Source: Porogramme epimiltina (Eukaryota; Basidiomycota; Agaricomycetes; Polyporales; Polyporaceae). Taken from it: a stretch of DNA of 64,000 bases. Below the pieces are notes generated by a model. That model was not told the origin of the DNA, did not search any database, and saw only the letters and a program-made list of their open reading frames with translations. Made by a program: the position numbers and the translations under genes. Location: the NCBI GenBank assembly GCA_900155495.1, contig FTLJ01000109.1, forward strand, positions 62,001 through 126,000. Direction: 5' to 3'. Every line of letters starts with the position of its first letter. Position 1 is the first letter of the stretch. Shown here one piece after another: positions 35,591 through 48,601 of the stretch.

Positions 35591-38500
35591 TCCATGGCGA
35601 CCACCACGGACACGACTCCCCGCTTGCGACTGCCCACATTGTAGATTATACCCCGATCGTAATAGCAGCAGACTTGGCCCTAGTTCCTCCTCCGCAGCCC
35701 CTCCGCTGTGATGCGCCACGGCTCCGAAGACGGGTTGGCCTGCGGACCGGACGAGCGCTTATCCCGCCCCTCATCATTTCGAATGGCAAAAAAAACAATT
35801 GCGAGCCCAAGTCGTGCGACGAGATATTTCGTTGGCGCCCGCCCGCCCTTGCTCGCTCTGACTCGGTCGGGCTCGGGGCGGCCTCGAAAGCGCCAACATC
35901 AATTTAGAATATCCCGACTGGTAGGGAGCCAGTGCTGCGACCGCCTATGCTCCGGCGACGGTGGATGGTGAATCTGTGAAGAGATGAGAGGGTGAGCGTG
36001 GGTGCCCTCGGCAGTGCTAAACATTGAACTGACGTTCCACCTCAGGTCAAATGGTATTGTTTTTTCTGCGCGCATCTAGGGCGCCTGACACACTGCTTGG
36101 AGTCGGCGTTGAGCACTCTCCCTTGCATCATTCTTCCGCGACCTTGTCGACTCCCCGACCTGAGCTCGGGGACATGCTGCATCATCGCCGTATAATGGGC
36201 GCTAATCTCGTAGGCGCCATCAACCCGACCCCGCTGTGGACGCTTGGGCGGTCGTTCTTGAAAATCATGGAAGGGAAGACGGGCGCTGTGGCCATCACAT
36301 GTACACACGCACTCGCGAAGCCACACCCCGCAAAAAACAAAGACATCAACCATCCGGTGGAGGACGGTCGCGACTTGGGCACTCGCTTGCTGTTCCTCAC
36401 GGATGACAGAGGTGCAAGACGAGGTGCGCTCAGTCCAGGTGTCTTGATTCGTCCTTCACAATGCACCGCCCAATCTTTTAGGTAAAGCCGATCGGCTCGC
36501 ATGGCCCGTCGTTTCTCATACAACCCCGGTTTCGGGGAAAGAGCAAGACGCAGGCGTCGGCCACCGCCCCGTGCCCCCCGTAACGTGGTGGGCCGGCGGG
36601 CCTTACGGCCGCTAGCCCGGGGCCCCAACCCCCTTGGGCGCGGTGATACCGCGGCCTGCGCGTGCCGCATCCGCGTTGAGGCACCGACAGCGCTCGCTAG
36701 CGCGCGCCCCTACCGCACCCCGCCCCAGGGTCCGCGCGCCCCTTCGCCTACAGGTCTTGCCCTCTTGCGGTGTAGTTTCGCCCTGTGGGGGCGCGCGGGG
36801 GGCACATGGGGCTCGGGAGATGGGTGTGGGACCGGTACGTCTCCGACACGCCGAGCACCTGCGCGCCCCCAGCCCTCCATGTGTCCAGGCCCTTTGGGGC
36901 CCACAGCCCACAGCTCAGGGCAGTTGCACTTGGCCACAGTAAGCAAAGGCTCACTGCTTCGTCCCAAACTCGGCTACGCGGCGCTGACGGCATGCACGCA
37001 GTGATACCTCCCTACCGTCATCATACCGTCCGCCCGTCGGCCATCCATTCTTGCCACCCCGGCGCGGATGCGTGGAGGGTGAAGGACGAATTTCTCGCTT
37101 TGCTGTCGCTTTCGCAATTGTCATCCCGGACAGCGGCGGGTATGTGAGAACGGGAGAATGGAGCATCCTGCCATGCGTGTTGGGGATTTGAGCCACGCAT
37201 GGCCGTGCGCTGACCGACACTTACAAGCAGGGCCGTTTATCTGAATTCAATAGCTATCTATCATGCGGGGCTCGCGCACCCCCGACATATTCCTGAACTG
37301 GTGAGATGGTTCGAGTACTTCTTCATCGTATCTTACCTCATCCCATCCGCGCCCACAGCCATTCACGAAGGTTTACCAACATTAGATGTCGTCATTAAGC
37401 ACCAAGAAGTTCGGTGCCGCCTGCCCACGTTGCAAGTGGCCCAATTTACAGCTTGTAGCCGACCCCGAAAGGATTATGGAACGACGAAAGTGGCCCCGAG
37501 ACCTGAAGTTACACATCCCCGGCCCCAAAGGCTGTTGTGAGCAGCGGTGATCCGTACAGGTGACATTTGCCCGCGGCACGCTGTGTTGACTCCCGGTGGC
37601 TCCGGAGACTGGCCTTGCAATCGCCCACGACCGACGTTGGGAGGGCGTCTCCCCTCGGCTCCGGCTTCTTGTCAGCATCCGGCGAGCAGTGTGCTGTCGG
37701 GCGCTCTACGGCCGCGGGGGATCCGATGCGATTTCCTGCACGTAGGAGAGGTCCAGTGCTTTCCCTCATGCTTCACTGCCCACAAAACTCGATAGGAGCA
37801 AGTACAAGGCTTAGCCACCGCCTCTATGGCATGCCTCTGCTGAGCCGATCCGAAGAGGGGCAAATACAATATTCCGCACTAGTCAAGCATCCGACATCCC
37901 GCGGAAACGAGCGATGGCTTACGATTGCACTAACACTACCCGTCGTGTCCAACCGGCATTCACTACTGCGCATTTTGAAACCATTCGGAAGCTCGGCGTG
38001 TCTCCACGTCGATCCAGTCTTGGTAGTATAGATGTCGTCTTACCCCAGCTAATTCACTGATCCGAACCTTCGCGAGGGGCTCGCGGGCCAGATCGCTACT
38101 CTTTCGAGTCAAGGTTCGTCGCCGGGGACCTAGAAGGCATGCGCAGACGTTACGTGACATATAGAATGGTGGAATAGATCATGGCAACCCGGCTTGTGGA
38201 CACGGAAACCAGCACTCGAACGGAATGGTGGATCATTCGCAGCGGGCGATCTCGAGATGCGGCGGCCAGGAACCGGTGAAGCACCGTAGGGCGGTGTTAG
38301 TTTAGGTGTCTCTCGTACTTTGCGCCCCCTGATTAGTATGTGCTCATAGATCTCATCTTGAACCGCGCGCAGTTAGTCTGATCAACCCACCGCCGTTAAT
38401 GCAGCATTTTGCCACCGGGCATCTCTTCGGATCTCATGTTTTGGTGTCGTTGTTCTGGCACCCGTATCAGGTAATACCAATGCAGGTTTCGAACTTTTCC

Positions 38501-39050
38501 TATCCCAACGGCACCGGATGACGTGGGGCGCTCTCGCGCTTCGAGACGTACAGTCGCGCCGCGGCTGTGTTTCGGCGCGAAGAAGATGGCGCAGGTGGCT
38601 AGCGGCCGACAGTCTCGATTACCTGTGCGGCCCATACGCACCAGCTCGTTCAGCTGAGCTGACTTCAGTGTCAGCGCTGACACCGGAGCGCGTCCGCCGG
38701 AACTGCTCCCGCGGCATCGGGCCACAGCTGCGCGCTACCTTCGACCGGGTAGAGCAACCCTTTTCCCCACGTGCCACTCTGTCAGGGCTTGCTCTGCGCG
38801 GCAGCGACAGGCTGGTGGAATTGTCGCTCAGAGTGGATCAGTGGGACCCTGCAGTCCAAGTCTGTGCCTCAGGCGTTCCGGTGGGCTAAAACAAATCTGG
38901 TCATGGTGCGGGAGTTTCGGAATGGCGGGAGGGAGCCACAGCTTAAATGGGCTCGCTCAGCGGTACGACGACATACAGAACCCACTACCAGTCTCAGTTC
39001 CTCCCAGCAGCAGCATCGTTTCACCACCACACTAACCTTTCGAGTTCAAC
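35591..39050. other. intergenic region with a GC-rich island
   Basis: About 3.5 kb without a supported gene. A very GC-rich island spans roughly 36530-36960. Frames overlapping on both strands there are composition artefacts. The last part should include the promoter of the terpene synthase. Confidence 0.45.
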
Positions 39051-40351
39051 ATGTCGTCGAGCATCTATCTCCCGGACACTCTCGCCCAATGGCCGTTCCC
39101 CCGGCGTATTAACCCCCACTACGACACCGTCTCCCCCCAGTCCGCTATTTGGGCGCGCAACTTCGGTGCTTTCGGTATTCGTGCCCAAAAGGCTTTCGAC
39201 AAATGCGACTTTGGTTAGTAGGACCGGGATCGACGACCACTCCCGCGAACCAACCGCTTACTTTCCCCCTACACAGGTCTTCTCGCCGCACTTGCCTTCC
39301 CCCAACTGCCCGCAGGTTTGTACATCCTCCCAGTCAATGATTGGCCAAAGCTCTGATCCGGAGTTTACAGAGCATTATCGCGTCGGCTGCGATGTCATGA
39401 ACCTTTTCTTCGTCTTCGACGAGCACACGGACGTCGCTCCCGGTGACACCGTGCGCATGTTGGCAGACATTAGCATGGACGCTATGCGGAACCCCCACAA
39501 GCCGCGGCCCGTGACAGAGCCTGTGCTCGGTGAAATTACGAGACAGTGAGTGTCCTGAAAAGCTCAAGTTTCCGGCACGCAGTATCTGATCAAAGCCTCG
39601 CGCCTCCGCCGGCGACCTTTCCCCCTTAGGTTTTGGCTTAACGCCCTCAAGTGCTCAACTCCGACATTCCAGGCGCGCTTCGTGGACGAGTGGCAGATGT
39701 ACGTCGACTCGGTGGTGGAACAGGCCCGCGACAGGGACCATACCCGATTCCGGACGGTCGAAGAGCACATGGCGCTCCGAAGGTTCACCATCGGCTCCCG
39801 GCCCTCCTTCGCCATCATCGAGATCGGGTTAGACATCCCTCAAGAAGTCTTCGACCACCCGCTCCTTGCCGATCTGCGCGACACAATCACGGACCTCCTG
39901 TGCCTCGACAACGTGGGTATCTTCCCTTCCCCTTCGACCCACGCGGTCGGGCAGTGCTTGACGTCGCTCACGCTTCATGCCGTAACAGGATATGGCGTCT
40001 TACAACAAGGAGCAGGCCGCGGGCGACGACCTCCACAACGTCGTCACGCTCATCATGCACGAGCACGGCGTCGGGCTCACCGCGGCGCTCGAACACGCTG
40101 CGCAGATGCACGCCGAGCGCGCACGGCACGCGCTCGAGGACCTCTGGCCCGCCGTGCGCGCACTCCGCTTCTCGCCCGCAATAGATGCGGCGCTCGCGTT
40201 CTACGCCGAGGGGCTGATGAACTGGCCGCGCGGGAACGACTCGTGGACGTTCGAGAGCCAGCGCTACTTTGGCACGGACGGGCCCCGCGTGCAGCGCGAG
40301 CGCACAGTGGCGTTGTACCCCAAACGGGAGGCGGCTGACCCGAACAAGTAA
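39051..40351 (+). CDS. sesquiterpene synthase (class I terpene cyclase)
   Basis: Five exons (39051-39213, 39277-39315, 39371-39545, 39630-39912, 39989-40351) give 340 residues, typical of basidiomycete sesquiterpene synthases. The cytosolic enzyme ionises farnesyl diphosphate and cyclises it. The first metal-binding motif is Asp84-Glu-His-Thr-Asp88 in [10 protein letters not shown]. The second (NSE triad) is Asn220-Asp221-x2-Ser224-x3-Glu228 in [11 protein letters not shown], restored by removal of intron 4. The pyrophosphate sensor is likely Arg179 in [11 protein letters not shown], and the Arg-Tyr pair near the C-terminus is present in ESQRYFG. No signal peptide or membrane segment occurs. 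A P450 gene follows in the same direction 2.1 kb downstream, suggesting the product is oxidised. The product itself cannot be predicted with confidence. Confidence 0.92.
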
Positions 40352-42409
40352 GGGCGGAGTTAGAGTCCGCGGAGAGCGCAGGGGCGAGGATAGGACTGGG
40401 CCAAGGTTTCACTATTCGGGGCTGCTTTCCCCGATGTACACTACCTATCTTAGTAGTATAGCGGTCCACCCATGACGCTTTAATTCTCATTCTAGTTACA
40501 TCTTTCGCTGTGTCTGACGGTTGGGACTCAGCGGCACGTTATCTCGAGGGCTGTTCTATCAATACCACTTAATGGCCCTCCGGTCGGAGCTCGCCACGAT
40601 CAGGCGCTGCTTGGTATAGAGATGAGACGTGATATCAAAGGAGTACAGCGTCAACAATAAGTCAGGGATCTGCACCAGCCGCCTTGAGGGTGCCGGATGG
40701 GACCTGCCGCCATATGGACGTCATGGAGGCATCCAGCTCCCGTGCTCAGGGCTGGGCACGCCGATGATCACAATGCTCGCCACTTGCGACAGCGGCGTTG
40801 TGGCTAGAATCGTATGGGCGACGAGCCTGCGTGCGCGGTAGCAATGCTTGGAACTGCCCAATTGCTTTGATGCAGAAGCTGATCTCGCCGATGCGCCCAC
40901 CAAGTCGGGCGGCGTCCTCAGGCTAGAAGTTTCGAAGGCGTGCGGGGAGATACAACGGTGGAAAGCCTAATTGAGAAGCAGCCATGCGATGTTGTAGGGT
41001 TCCTGAGCGGTAGCGCGCACTTAGCGCAACGGGGCGTCATGTCCGCGGGTGTCTTTCGCGGGTTCAAACTCACCACGACCAACGGCGGTGCCGGTGATCA
41101 ACTCGCTTTCAGAGAGTAGCTACTAAAATGGCGGCCGAGGTGGCAAGCCTCGGCGGAGGAACGCTGAGGGGCGCACTGGAGAACCTAAATGAACATGGGT
41201 GAGGGGCCGACACTAGCTTGTTTGAGATTGCTGGGGTCATCTGCGCAAGAATGATAATGGGACCCGTCAGGAGCCCTGGCGCCTCCGACTCGACCGCGTT
41301 CATCAGACAGCAAGAATGGCACATCACGACTAGTTTGTCATCACCTCCTCCAGATCCCGGAGGCTGGATATATTCCAAGCCAGTACTAGTGATAAAGCCA
41401 TGAGCAAAATAAGTTGTCGGTTCCACCAGACGAGTGCGCCGGGGTCAAGCGACTTGCGGCTGCGATGAATGGACGACTGTCGGGCGGACCAATGACGGTC
41501 TCCGGGGACAGATAATCTAACGAGAAAACATACGAGAGCTGGCGCGAGCGGCGTCAGGCGCTGTCGCGGGGGTTGGCCAAGTGCGTGGTTGTCAGTCAAG
41601 TCCGTCCCAATGCTTACGCGACATGTCCAGCGTGGCGTCAAGCGCCGGGCCGAGCACAGCCACGAGGGGCGCCACGAATACTGGCGCTAAAAGCGCGCAG
41701 CCGGACTCGGCCGACGCCACCGCTGGTCCGCGCGCGTGCGGGGTGGACTCGGCGTAACACTACTCCCACCCCTCTCTTTGCCCCCATTTGCTTCTGCGCA
41801 TACTCTGTTGCCCTGTGTTTGAGCCTTGTCTCCGCGAATGGAGACCGGTGAATGTGGCACAGACACGCACACAAGCCCCAACTCGCAACACCCGTTGTTC
41901 TCTTCGTCACCGCCTTTCCCCACCATCATTTAGACCATTTGTCTTACGCCCGTCGCAGCGCCATGTCGTTTTTCTCTCCTGCGGCCGGGTCCACTAATAC
42001 AGAGTCCATCCCTTTTCTGCTACTAGTTCCAAAATGCTATCCTCGTCGGCGGCCTTCTGGGCGCGGTCGCCAGCCTTTAGTCTAGACTGTCTAGGCTCGT
42101 GCGCTCATAACTGTCCTCTACCACGCTGTCGGTCTGCTTCCGAGCCGGAAGCGACGGTTGTCCCTGGCGTGGGTTTTCTGTGTAGATTCTGTCACCCATG
42201 CCGCCTTACGCAATCTCGGGATCTCCCCATGCACCAGAATGCCCACAGCGCTTCCCTTAATGAGTCGGTGCGTGGCCCCCGATAGCCACGAAGCACAGGG
42301 TTCTGGACTAACACGATGTTACAGGGTGGGGGACCGCAGGCGGTCATCCTTTAAAGAAGACCACCCAGAAGCATGTGCTCAACACATCCTCCCCACCCTC
42401 CCTTGAGCA
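40352..42409. other. intergenic region between terpene synthase and P450
   Basis: Two kb with no gene supported. Frames are short and unrelated to known families. It should hold the P450 promoter. Confidence 0.5.
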
Positions 42410-44537
42410 ATGGCGACCGCTCGTTTGCCCACGTTGAATCTCATCGCCGCTCACTCTGACGCTCTACTCGTCGTCATCGGCGGGCTGCTCGTCGGCCTCC
42501 TTGCCTTACGCAGGAGGATCTCTAAACCTCAGCAGACCCATCAATCTGCTCCCTTGCCCCCCGGTCCCAACGGGCTCCCTCTCATCGGTAGCGCCATCGA
42601 CTTCTCTGACAAACACCCTTGGAATAAGTGCCTCGATTGGGCCCAGCAGTTCGGTAGGCACTCTGACTAACTCTCCTCGATATGTCGTGACTGACATTCC
42701 AGACACAGGGGAGATCGTCCATGTGAACTTGTTCGGGCACCCTGTGATCATTCTGAACTCTCTCCAAGCGACTAAGGACCTTTTCGACACCCGCTCGTTA
42801 AACTACAGCGACAGGCCAAGTCTACCTGTCGTTCCCCTGTAAGCGTAGAACATCGTGCCTATCCTTAGACAGAGATCTCACGTCGGTGCCCCCTGCCCCC
42901 AGCCTCGGCATCGACTGGCACGTTCCATTCATGCGCTACGGGCCGCGCTGGCGAAAGCATCGACGCGTGATTCACACGCTGGCGAACGATACAGCGGTCA
43001 AGGCCCAGCAGCCGGTGCAGCTTCAGAAAGCGCGGGAGCTCCTTAGGCGCGTCCGGAACGCTCCAGAGGAGTATGCTGATCACACACTATTGTTCGAGCG
43101 GTTCTCTTCTATTACGTGCTCTACCGGCCTACTGACGGCCTCTCCTCGTCAGCTCAATTGGAGCGGCCCTTATGGAAGTCGTGTATGGTAACCTTCCGGA
43201 GGAGAAGATGGCAACCTACCTTCGGCTCGCGGAAGACGCAACCCAGGCCATCACGGAAGCATTCCTGCCGGGCGCCCTTGCCGTGCAATACCTGCCGTTC
43301 CTCCGTCATCTCCCATCCTGGTTTCCCGGTGGGCGGTTCCAGGAGCATCTCCTCGAGCTACGTGCACGTGTGAATGCATTCCTCAACAAACCTTTCTACG
43401 ACGTCAAGGAAGCCATGGTAAGAACTCGGTCATAGTTTCATATAGCCCCTTGCGTCTCAATCCAAAGTTTTATTTGTAGACAAACGGCTCTGCAGACTCA
43501 TGTTTCGTCAGCCAGTCTCTCAGAGACATCGAGCACTACCAGGATGCCGACTATCGCGACGAGGAGGACGCGATCAAATATTGCGCGGCTGTGGTCTACA
43601 GCGGTACGATCCTTCCATACACGCTCTCGATCTCCACTCACCACCCGATCTTGCCGTAATGACAGGTGGAACCGATACGGTCAGTAACCTCTTCTCCCAC
43701 GCGGCGTCGTGGCCACATTCTGACGTAACCTCGTTTGCAGTCACACTCGACGATTTTAACGTTCCTACTGGCAATGGTTCTCCATCCCGAGGCTCAGCAC
43801 CGAGCACACGAAGAGCTCACGGCGGTCATCGGGCTCCACCGGCTGCCCGAGTTCACTGACCGAGAATCGCTCCCCTATATCAGCGCGCTCATCAAGGAGT
43901 GCACCCGATGGATACCCGTTGCGCCTCTGGGCTTCCCTCGCATGTGCTCAGAAGAAGACGAATACAAAGGTTACCTCATCCCCAAGGGTGCAACAGTCAT
44001 CCCAAATCAATGGTGCGTACTTCCGCTCTATACTCACCTCCTAGTGGTCTATCTGACGCCTCTTGCGGCCTAGGCTCATGATGCACGACCCTGAGGAATA
44101 TCCCGATCCTGATGCCTTCAAGCCGGAACGGTTCTTGAAGGACGGCAAGCTCAATGCTGAGATCCGGGACCCCAGCGAAGTCGCATTTGGGTTCGGTAGA
44201 AGGTTCGCCGCACTTCTATAGACGTCACACGTCCGGCCTTTGACCACAGATCTCAGGGTGTGTCCGGGAAAGTCGATGGCCGAGGCGACGCTTTTCATAA
44301 CCATTGCTTCTCTCCTCCACGTGTTCGAGTTTTCTCCAGCAACCGACGCAGCCGGCGTCCCAATTCGCCCCAAGATTGACCTGACCTCTGCTCTGAACTG
44401 GTGGGTAGCGCCTGTCCGTGCGGTTTTTTCTGTGACTTCGGAGCTCACTTGCCCTCTCCTCCAGTCGCCCCAACGACTTCCCGTACAAAATCGCGCCACG
44501 TTCTCAGGCAGCAGAGGCGTTAATCGACAGCCTGTAG
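42410..44537 (+). CDS. cytochrome P450 monooxygenase
   Basis: Ten exons (42410-42653, 42703-42838, 42873-43100, 43153-43417, 43480-43603, 43666-43679, 43741-44012, 44074-44202, 44257-44400, 44465-44537) give 542 residues. An N-terminal membrane anchor (about residues 18-35) is followed by the Pro-rich hinge APLPPGPNGLPLIG, so the enzyme should sit on the ER membrane. The C-helix WRKHRR, oxygen-binding I-helix motif GGTDTSHST (assembled from three exons), K-helix ExxR (KECTRW), PERF and haem-binding FGFGRRVCPGK are all intact, so the enzyme should be functional with a P450 reductase. The layout resembles the large basidiomycete CYP families linked to secondary metabolism. The adjacent sesquiterpene synthase suggests a terpene substrate. 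One exon is only 14 bases. Confidence 0.92.
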
Positions 44538-45655
44538 CTTTGATTCACGTTTCGCCCTGCCCTAAATTATTTGCCACCCTGTACTACCTGTCTCGCCGCT
44601 GTACGACTTTGAAGGCGTCTATTGAATACCAGCCATTTCTCGGACCTGCTCTCCATAGCCCTATTGCCATTGAAACACGCCGTATTCCATACCTGCCGCA
44701 ATTCGGGTCTCAACGGTCTCACGCACTCGGCCTTAACGTTCGCACCGGGATCACTAAGCGATACGAACAGCCGTCGAGCCGGGCCCCACTGCGCACGGCG
44801 TCTGTCCCAGATTTGACTCAGCCTGAAACTCGAACAGTTCCCACCGGCTGGATACTGAGTTTCATGCTCTGGTCGGTGCGAAACCCGGGGCCGCGGAGCG
44901 CGCGGATCGGCCTTTAGCAAAGGAGCGATCCTACTTTGCCTCCGGGCACCCACGCTGGGTGCTCCGCTGGGAGCAGCACTGGTAAGTCAGTGCCCTCGGC
45001 CCTCACGCACGCACGAAGACCAAAAGCCGCCACTCCGCCACACCCCGTCTCCTCGGACGTCGCGCGGGCAGTGCCTGGTAGTCAGTTCTGGGCCAGGGAG
45101 TGGCGCACGCTTGGATGCCGTACAGTCGACACTGGGCTGCTGTGGCGCACTTCACTCGGACCCGAACGTGCCCCGCCGCCGGGGGCCATGCCCGTTGGCG
45201 CAGATCTGAAAAGGGGTCGTGGAGCTGATCTGGTAGGATCAACGTTGACCCTTTTGTAGGACCAGAGGGGCGAAGCCTAACTTGACGTAACTTGTAAGTA
45301 ACGGCACTGTCGACCCAGCAGGTCCACCTTGGCCAGCCCTGGCGATGTGGTGATCGGCACCATCCGGGAGGTCGTGTCCATCCCGATATAGCAGGCGTTG
45401 TTGTTGCTCTCCATACTCCACGTTCTCCGAGGCGTGAAGAATAGGTAAGCGGGGGGCGGCGCGGTGACGTGATCGATACACAGTGACATACGAGATCGCG
45501 TTCGATCGGACGAAGCTGTGCGGAGTATCGGGATTGGTCGTCCCGCCAGCAAGCGAAGCACTCTCATGCTATGCTCTTACTCCATCGCTGCAGCACCTTG
45601 GAACTTGACGTGACGAGGACAGTAGATTTTCCAAGACAGATAAAACATATCACTC
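44538..45655. other. convergent intergenic region
   Basis: About 1.1 kb between the ends of the P450 and Kelch-MYND genes. No motif-bearing frame was seen. Confidence 0.5.
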
Positions 45656-48171
45656 TCATCGTCTTGCGCACCTGTCCTTCTCCTTATGATCTCTCCACCC
45701 CTGGCGGAGGCAGTCCGCGTCGCAGAAGACAGCCTTTCCACCACATGTGCCTGGAGAGGGGTCAGCCACCGTCAACGATAGAAGGACATCCTGACGAACC
45801 GGAGCATTTTTTCAGGCCAGCGCCGGGACCTCCGTTTCCACAACCGTAACACCGCTGCCAGGGCCCTGCCCTAGCCGTCCTGGTCTCTTCTTCGAGATCG
45901 ACGTCTTCGAAGTAGCCCCCGGGAATGTCTATCCTGAGCTGCCACAGGTCGCCGAAGCTCCGTGTCATGGCGCTGAGACGACCCTTGATGTACTCCTGGT
46001 TGATGTAGCCGCCGAAGAGGAAGAGCTTGCCACTGATTCAAATTGCTCAGCGTTAGTGCGTTTTTCGGGAGAAGGAAAGAAGCGTACGTCTCGGGATCAG
46101 TAAACAGCTTAGCTTGCGCGCGGTATGTCGGCCACCCACGCGTGATCACCTGTCGCCAATATGGAGCTGAACCATCCCCGGGTTCGGGGTCCAGAATGAA
46201 CGTGTCTGCGTAGTACGAGAAGTTGAAGAAGGCGCCTGGGGCGTGAATTGTTGGCACACTGGCGTTGTAGCCTCCAAACATAATCACTTTATTCAGTCGG
46301 GTGTTCTGTAGAGATCGCCAATGTTTAGCAAATTGAGGAGAGAAAATGGAGGGATGATCCTACGCACGTTGACGATGGCTGCCTCCGCGCGTGGACAAGG
46401 GGGGTTTCCAACAATTCGCTCCTGTCGCCACGTCTTCCCCTCGATATCCCACGACCAACAGTCATTGTGGGTATGTGATTCAGTAGAAGCGTACGGTTCC
46501 TCCCTCCTCTGTTTCGCGCCCGCACGGTCCGCCTCTCCGTACATGAGCCACAGCCGCGTCTCCGCTTTGTCGACCCACATCATTGCCTGCTTGCGCGGAC
46601 CGGGGCGCTTCAGATCAGGCGTGACATCCTTGTGCGGGTGCCCAGACAGCCGGGTCCATTCGAGCGTGACGAGATCCAAGACCATCAACAGATTTCCGCC
46701 GAGGGCCCAGTCGTAGAACGTCCCGCCGAAGATGTACAGCTTGCGCTTGACGATCTCCATACAGAAGTCATTATATCCGTCCTTGAAGGGCCAGGAACCC
46801 GACCCCGACGCCATCCTAGTAGTGACCCGCGACCAGCGATTAGTGACTAGGTCAAAACGATCCATCACGCGTCGCCCATGGAAGAAGTATGCTTTGTTGT
46901 CATCTTTGTCTACCTCCATTCTGAGATTAGACAGGCGGAGAGGGTGAGGGTTTGGATAGTCGGGAAGATCTTGCCATCCACGCTTCAAGTCGGCGAGATC
47001 GATGTAATGAAAGTCACGGTACCTAAGAAGATGGTCAATATACTTATTCGTGGCATCTACACCGATCTGGTAGGAAGCAAGTGGAATTACGGACCAAGGT
47101 CCTGGAAGACAGCATTTCTCACCACCGAAAACGTAGAAGCGTCCTGCCCGTACAGTTTCAGCAATGACAGACACTCAAAGAACGGAATGGCAGCCTACTG
47201 TTCCACACAAAGCTAGAAAATCCCTGACGAGACGATATCCCTTTGTCCAGGTTCGTAATCTTCTTCCAGCTCCCCATTACCTGCAGACGAGGGTCCTTGA
47301 TTTCTTGTTTGGTGACAAGTGCCGGATCGGGATGCCGAAGGGAGATCAGATCGTCCGCTGCGTTTGGTTTGTGATTCTCTAGGGCTTCTAGATGCGCATG
47401 TTCGATGTCTAGGCCTGTGTCTTCAATAGTTTGTAGCACCTTATGGAAACCTTGCCAAGAGCGATGCATCGCTGTGCCGGTATTCCCGAGGTCCATGAAG
47501 ATGTCAACTTCGCGTCTGAACCCGTATGCTTTGCTGTCCCAGTATGCCTGATCGAGCAGGTTTACGTTCATCCACTCTGCAGGTTTGATGAGACATGCAG
47601 TTGAGAAGCGGTCCGAAATCCCCACCGAAAACGGGCGTAGGACGCGTGTAGTAGATGTTGCGTATGATAGCGTGTAGCTCAGTGGACCAATTGAGGGCCT
47701 GCCAACAACGTCAAACAGACCCAAATGACTCAGGTATTGAGTGGTGACACACCTCAACATAGTCGCCTTTTATATGATAGCATTTTGCGAGTGCAACGCA
47801 GCAGCGCATTGCTCCGAATAGAAGGCGTGGGTACAAGTTGATGTAAAGTGGAGATTGCATGCCGCCTCCGTTCTTGGAAGACAACGGAATCAAAGAGGCT
47901 GCATCGCGGCCAACAAGGGCCACTATGGCGCTCCGCAGGCGGGAGATCGCAACATGATAACGACGTGCTTCCATATCCTGTTGAGCAATTTCCATCAAAG
48001 CTTGGCCTTCAGCTATGGACATTAAAAGGTTTCCTGAGATGAAATGACGACATTTTAGAGACCATTTACTAGAAGTACTATCTAGTTCTCACCATCTAGT
48101 GGCCGAGCATCGATCTCGAATGCTTCTGGCCAGGATCCCGCATTGCTAGAGGTCGAAGATCTCTGAGCCAT
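45656..48171 (-). CDS. Kelch-repeat protein with C-terminal MYND zinc finger
   Basis: The start at 48171 gives MAQRSSTSSNAGSWPEAFEI, and about eight exons join in frame to a protein of roughly 700 residues. The N-terminal part is helical and TPR-like (ALMEIAQQDMEARRYHVAIS; AMRCCVALAKCYHIKGDY). The centre has Kelch blades: GRFYVFGGEKC, KAYFFHGRRV, RKLYIFGGTFY, TRLWLMYGEAD, KVIMFGGYNA and GKLFLFGGYI. The C-terminus is a MYND finger (RCYGCGNGG, LKKCSG, VFCDADCLRQGWRDHKEKDRC) ending four residues before the stop at 45656. MYND and Kelch domains both bind proteins, so an adaptor or chromatin-linked role is likely, with no known substrate. Two introns leave unusual joins and the last exon borders are less sure than the rest. 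Confidence 0.8.
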
Positions 48172-48601
48172 GATACTGCTATTACTTGTGGAATCGGGTG
48201 TGCCGGAAGAGTGTCGAACCAAGAAGAAGAGACGCAACAAGACTTTGTGATGTCAGGAGACAAGGGATGGGGCTGTCTGGTCTTAGCTGCTGCAGGATGT
48301 AACTGTCAACACCTCAGAGACTGCGGCATACGCAACATTCAGATTCAGAATTATTTGGTGGTGATAGGGCGCCAAATTTCCGCTCAAATTGTAACTAGCC
48401 GCTCGAGCTTAGTTTCTACCACCTAGCACGTTGTGTCCATCAAGACAGGGCAGATCCTATGCATAAGTTAAATTATATTAGACTGATCCTTCCGGGAGAC
48501 CTCTGTTTTTGTTTGGAGGCATCTTAAAACGTCTTATTATTAGGATTCGTGCTGAGGAAATCACGTGCTACTTATCATCATGGTAAGATGACGCCAGTAT
48601 G

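Noticed and set aside
36500..36960. GC-rich island as a possible rRNA or other structured RNA gene
   Set aside because: No conserved rRNA or other RNA core sequence was found, and the composition alone explains the open frames.
41040..41080. B-box-like GGGTTCAAACTC suggesting a tRNA
   Set aside because: No acceptor or anticodon stem can be folded around it.
39051..44537. Extending the terpene cluster to include lanosterol synthase
   Set aside because: It is the only oxidosqualene cyclase seen, is full length and lies 3.5 kb away, so it is more simply the housekeeping ergosterol gene.
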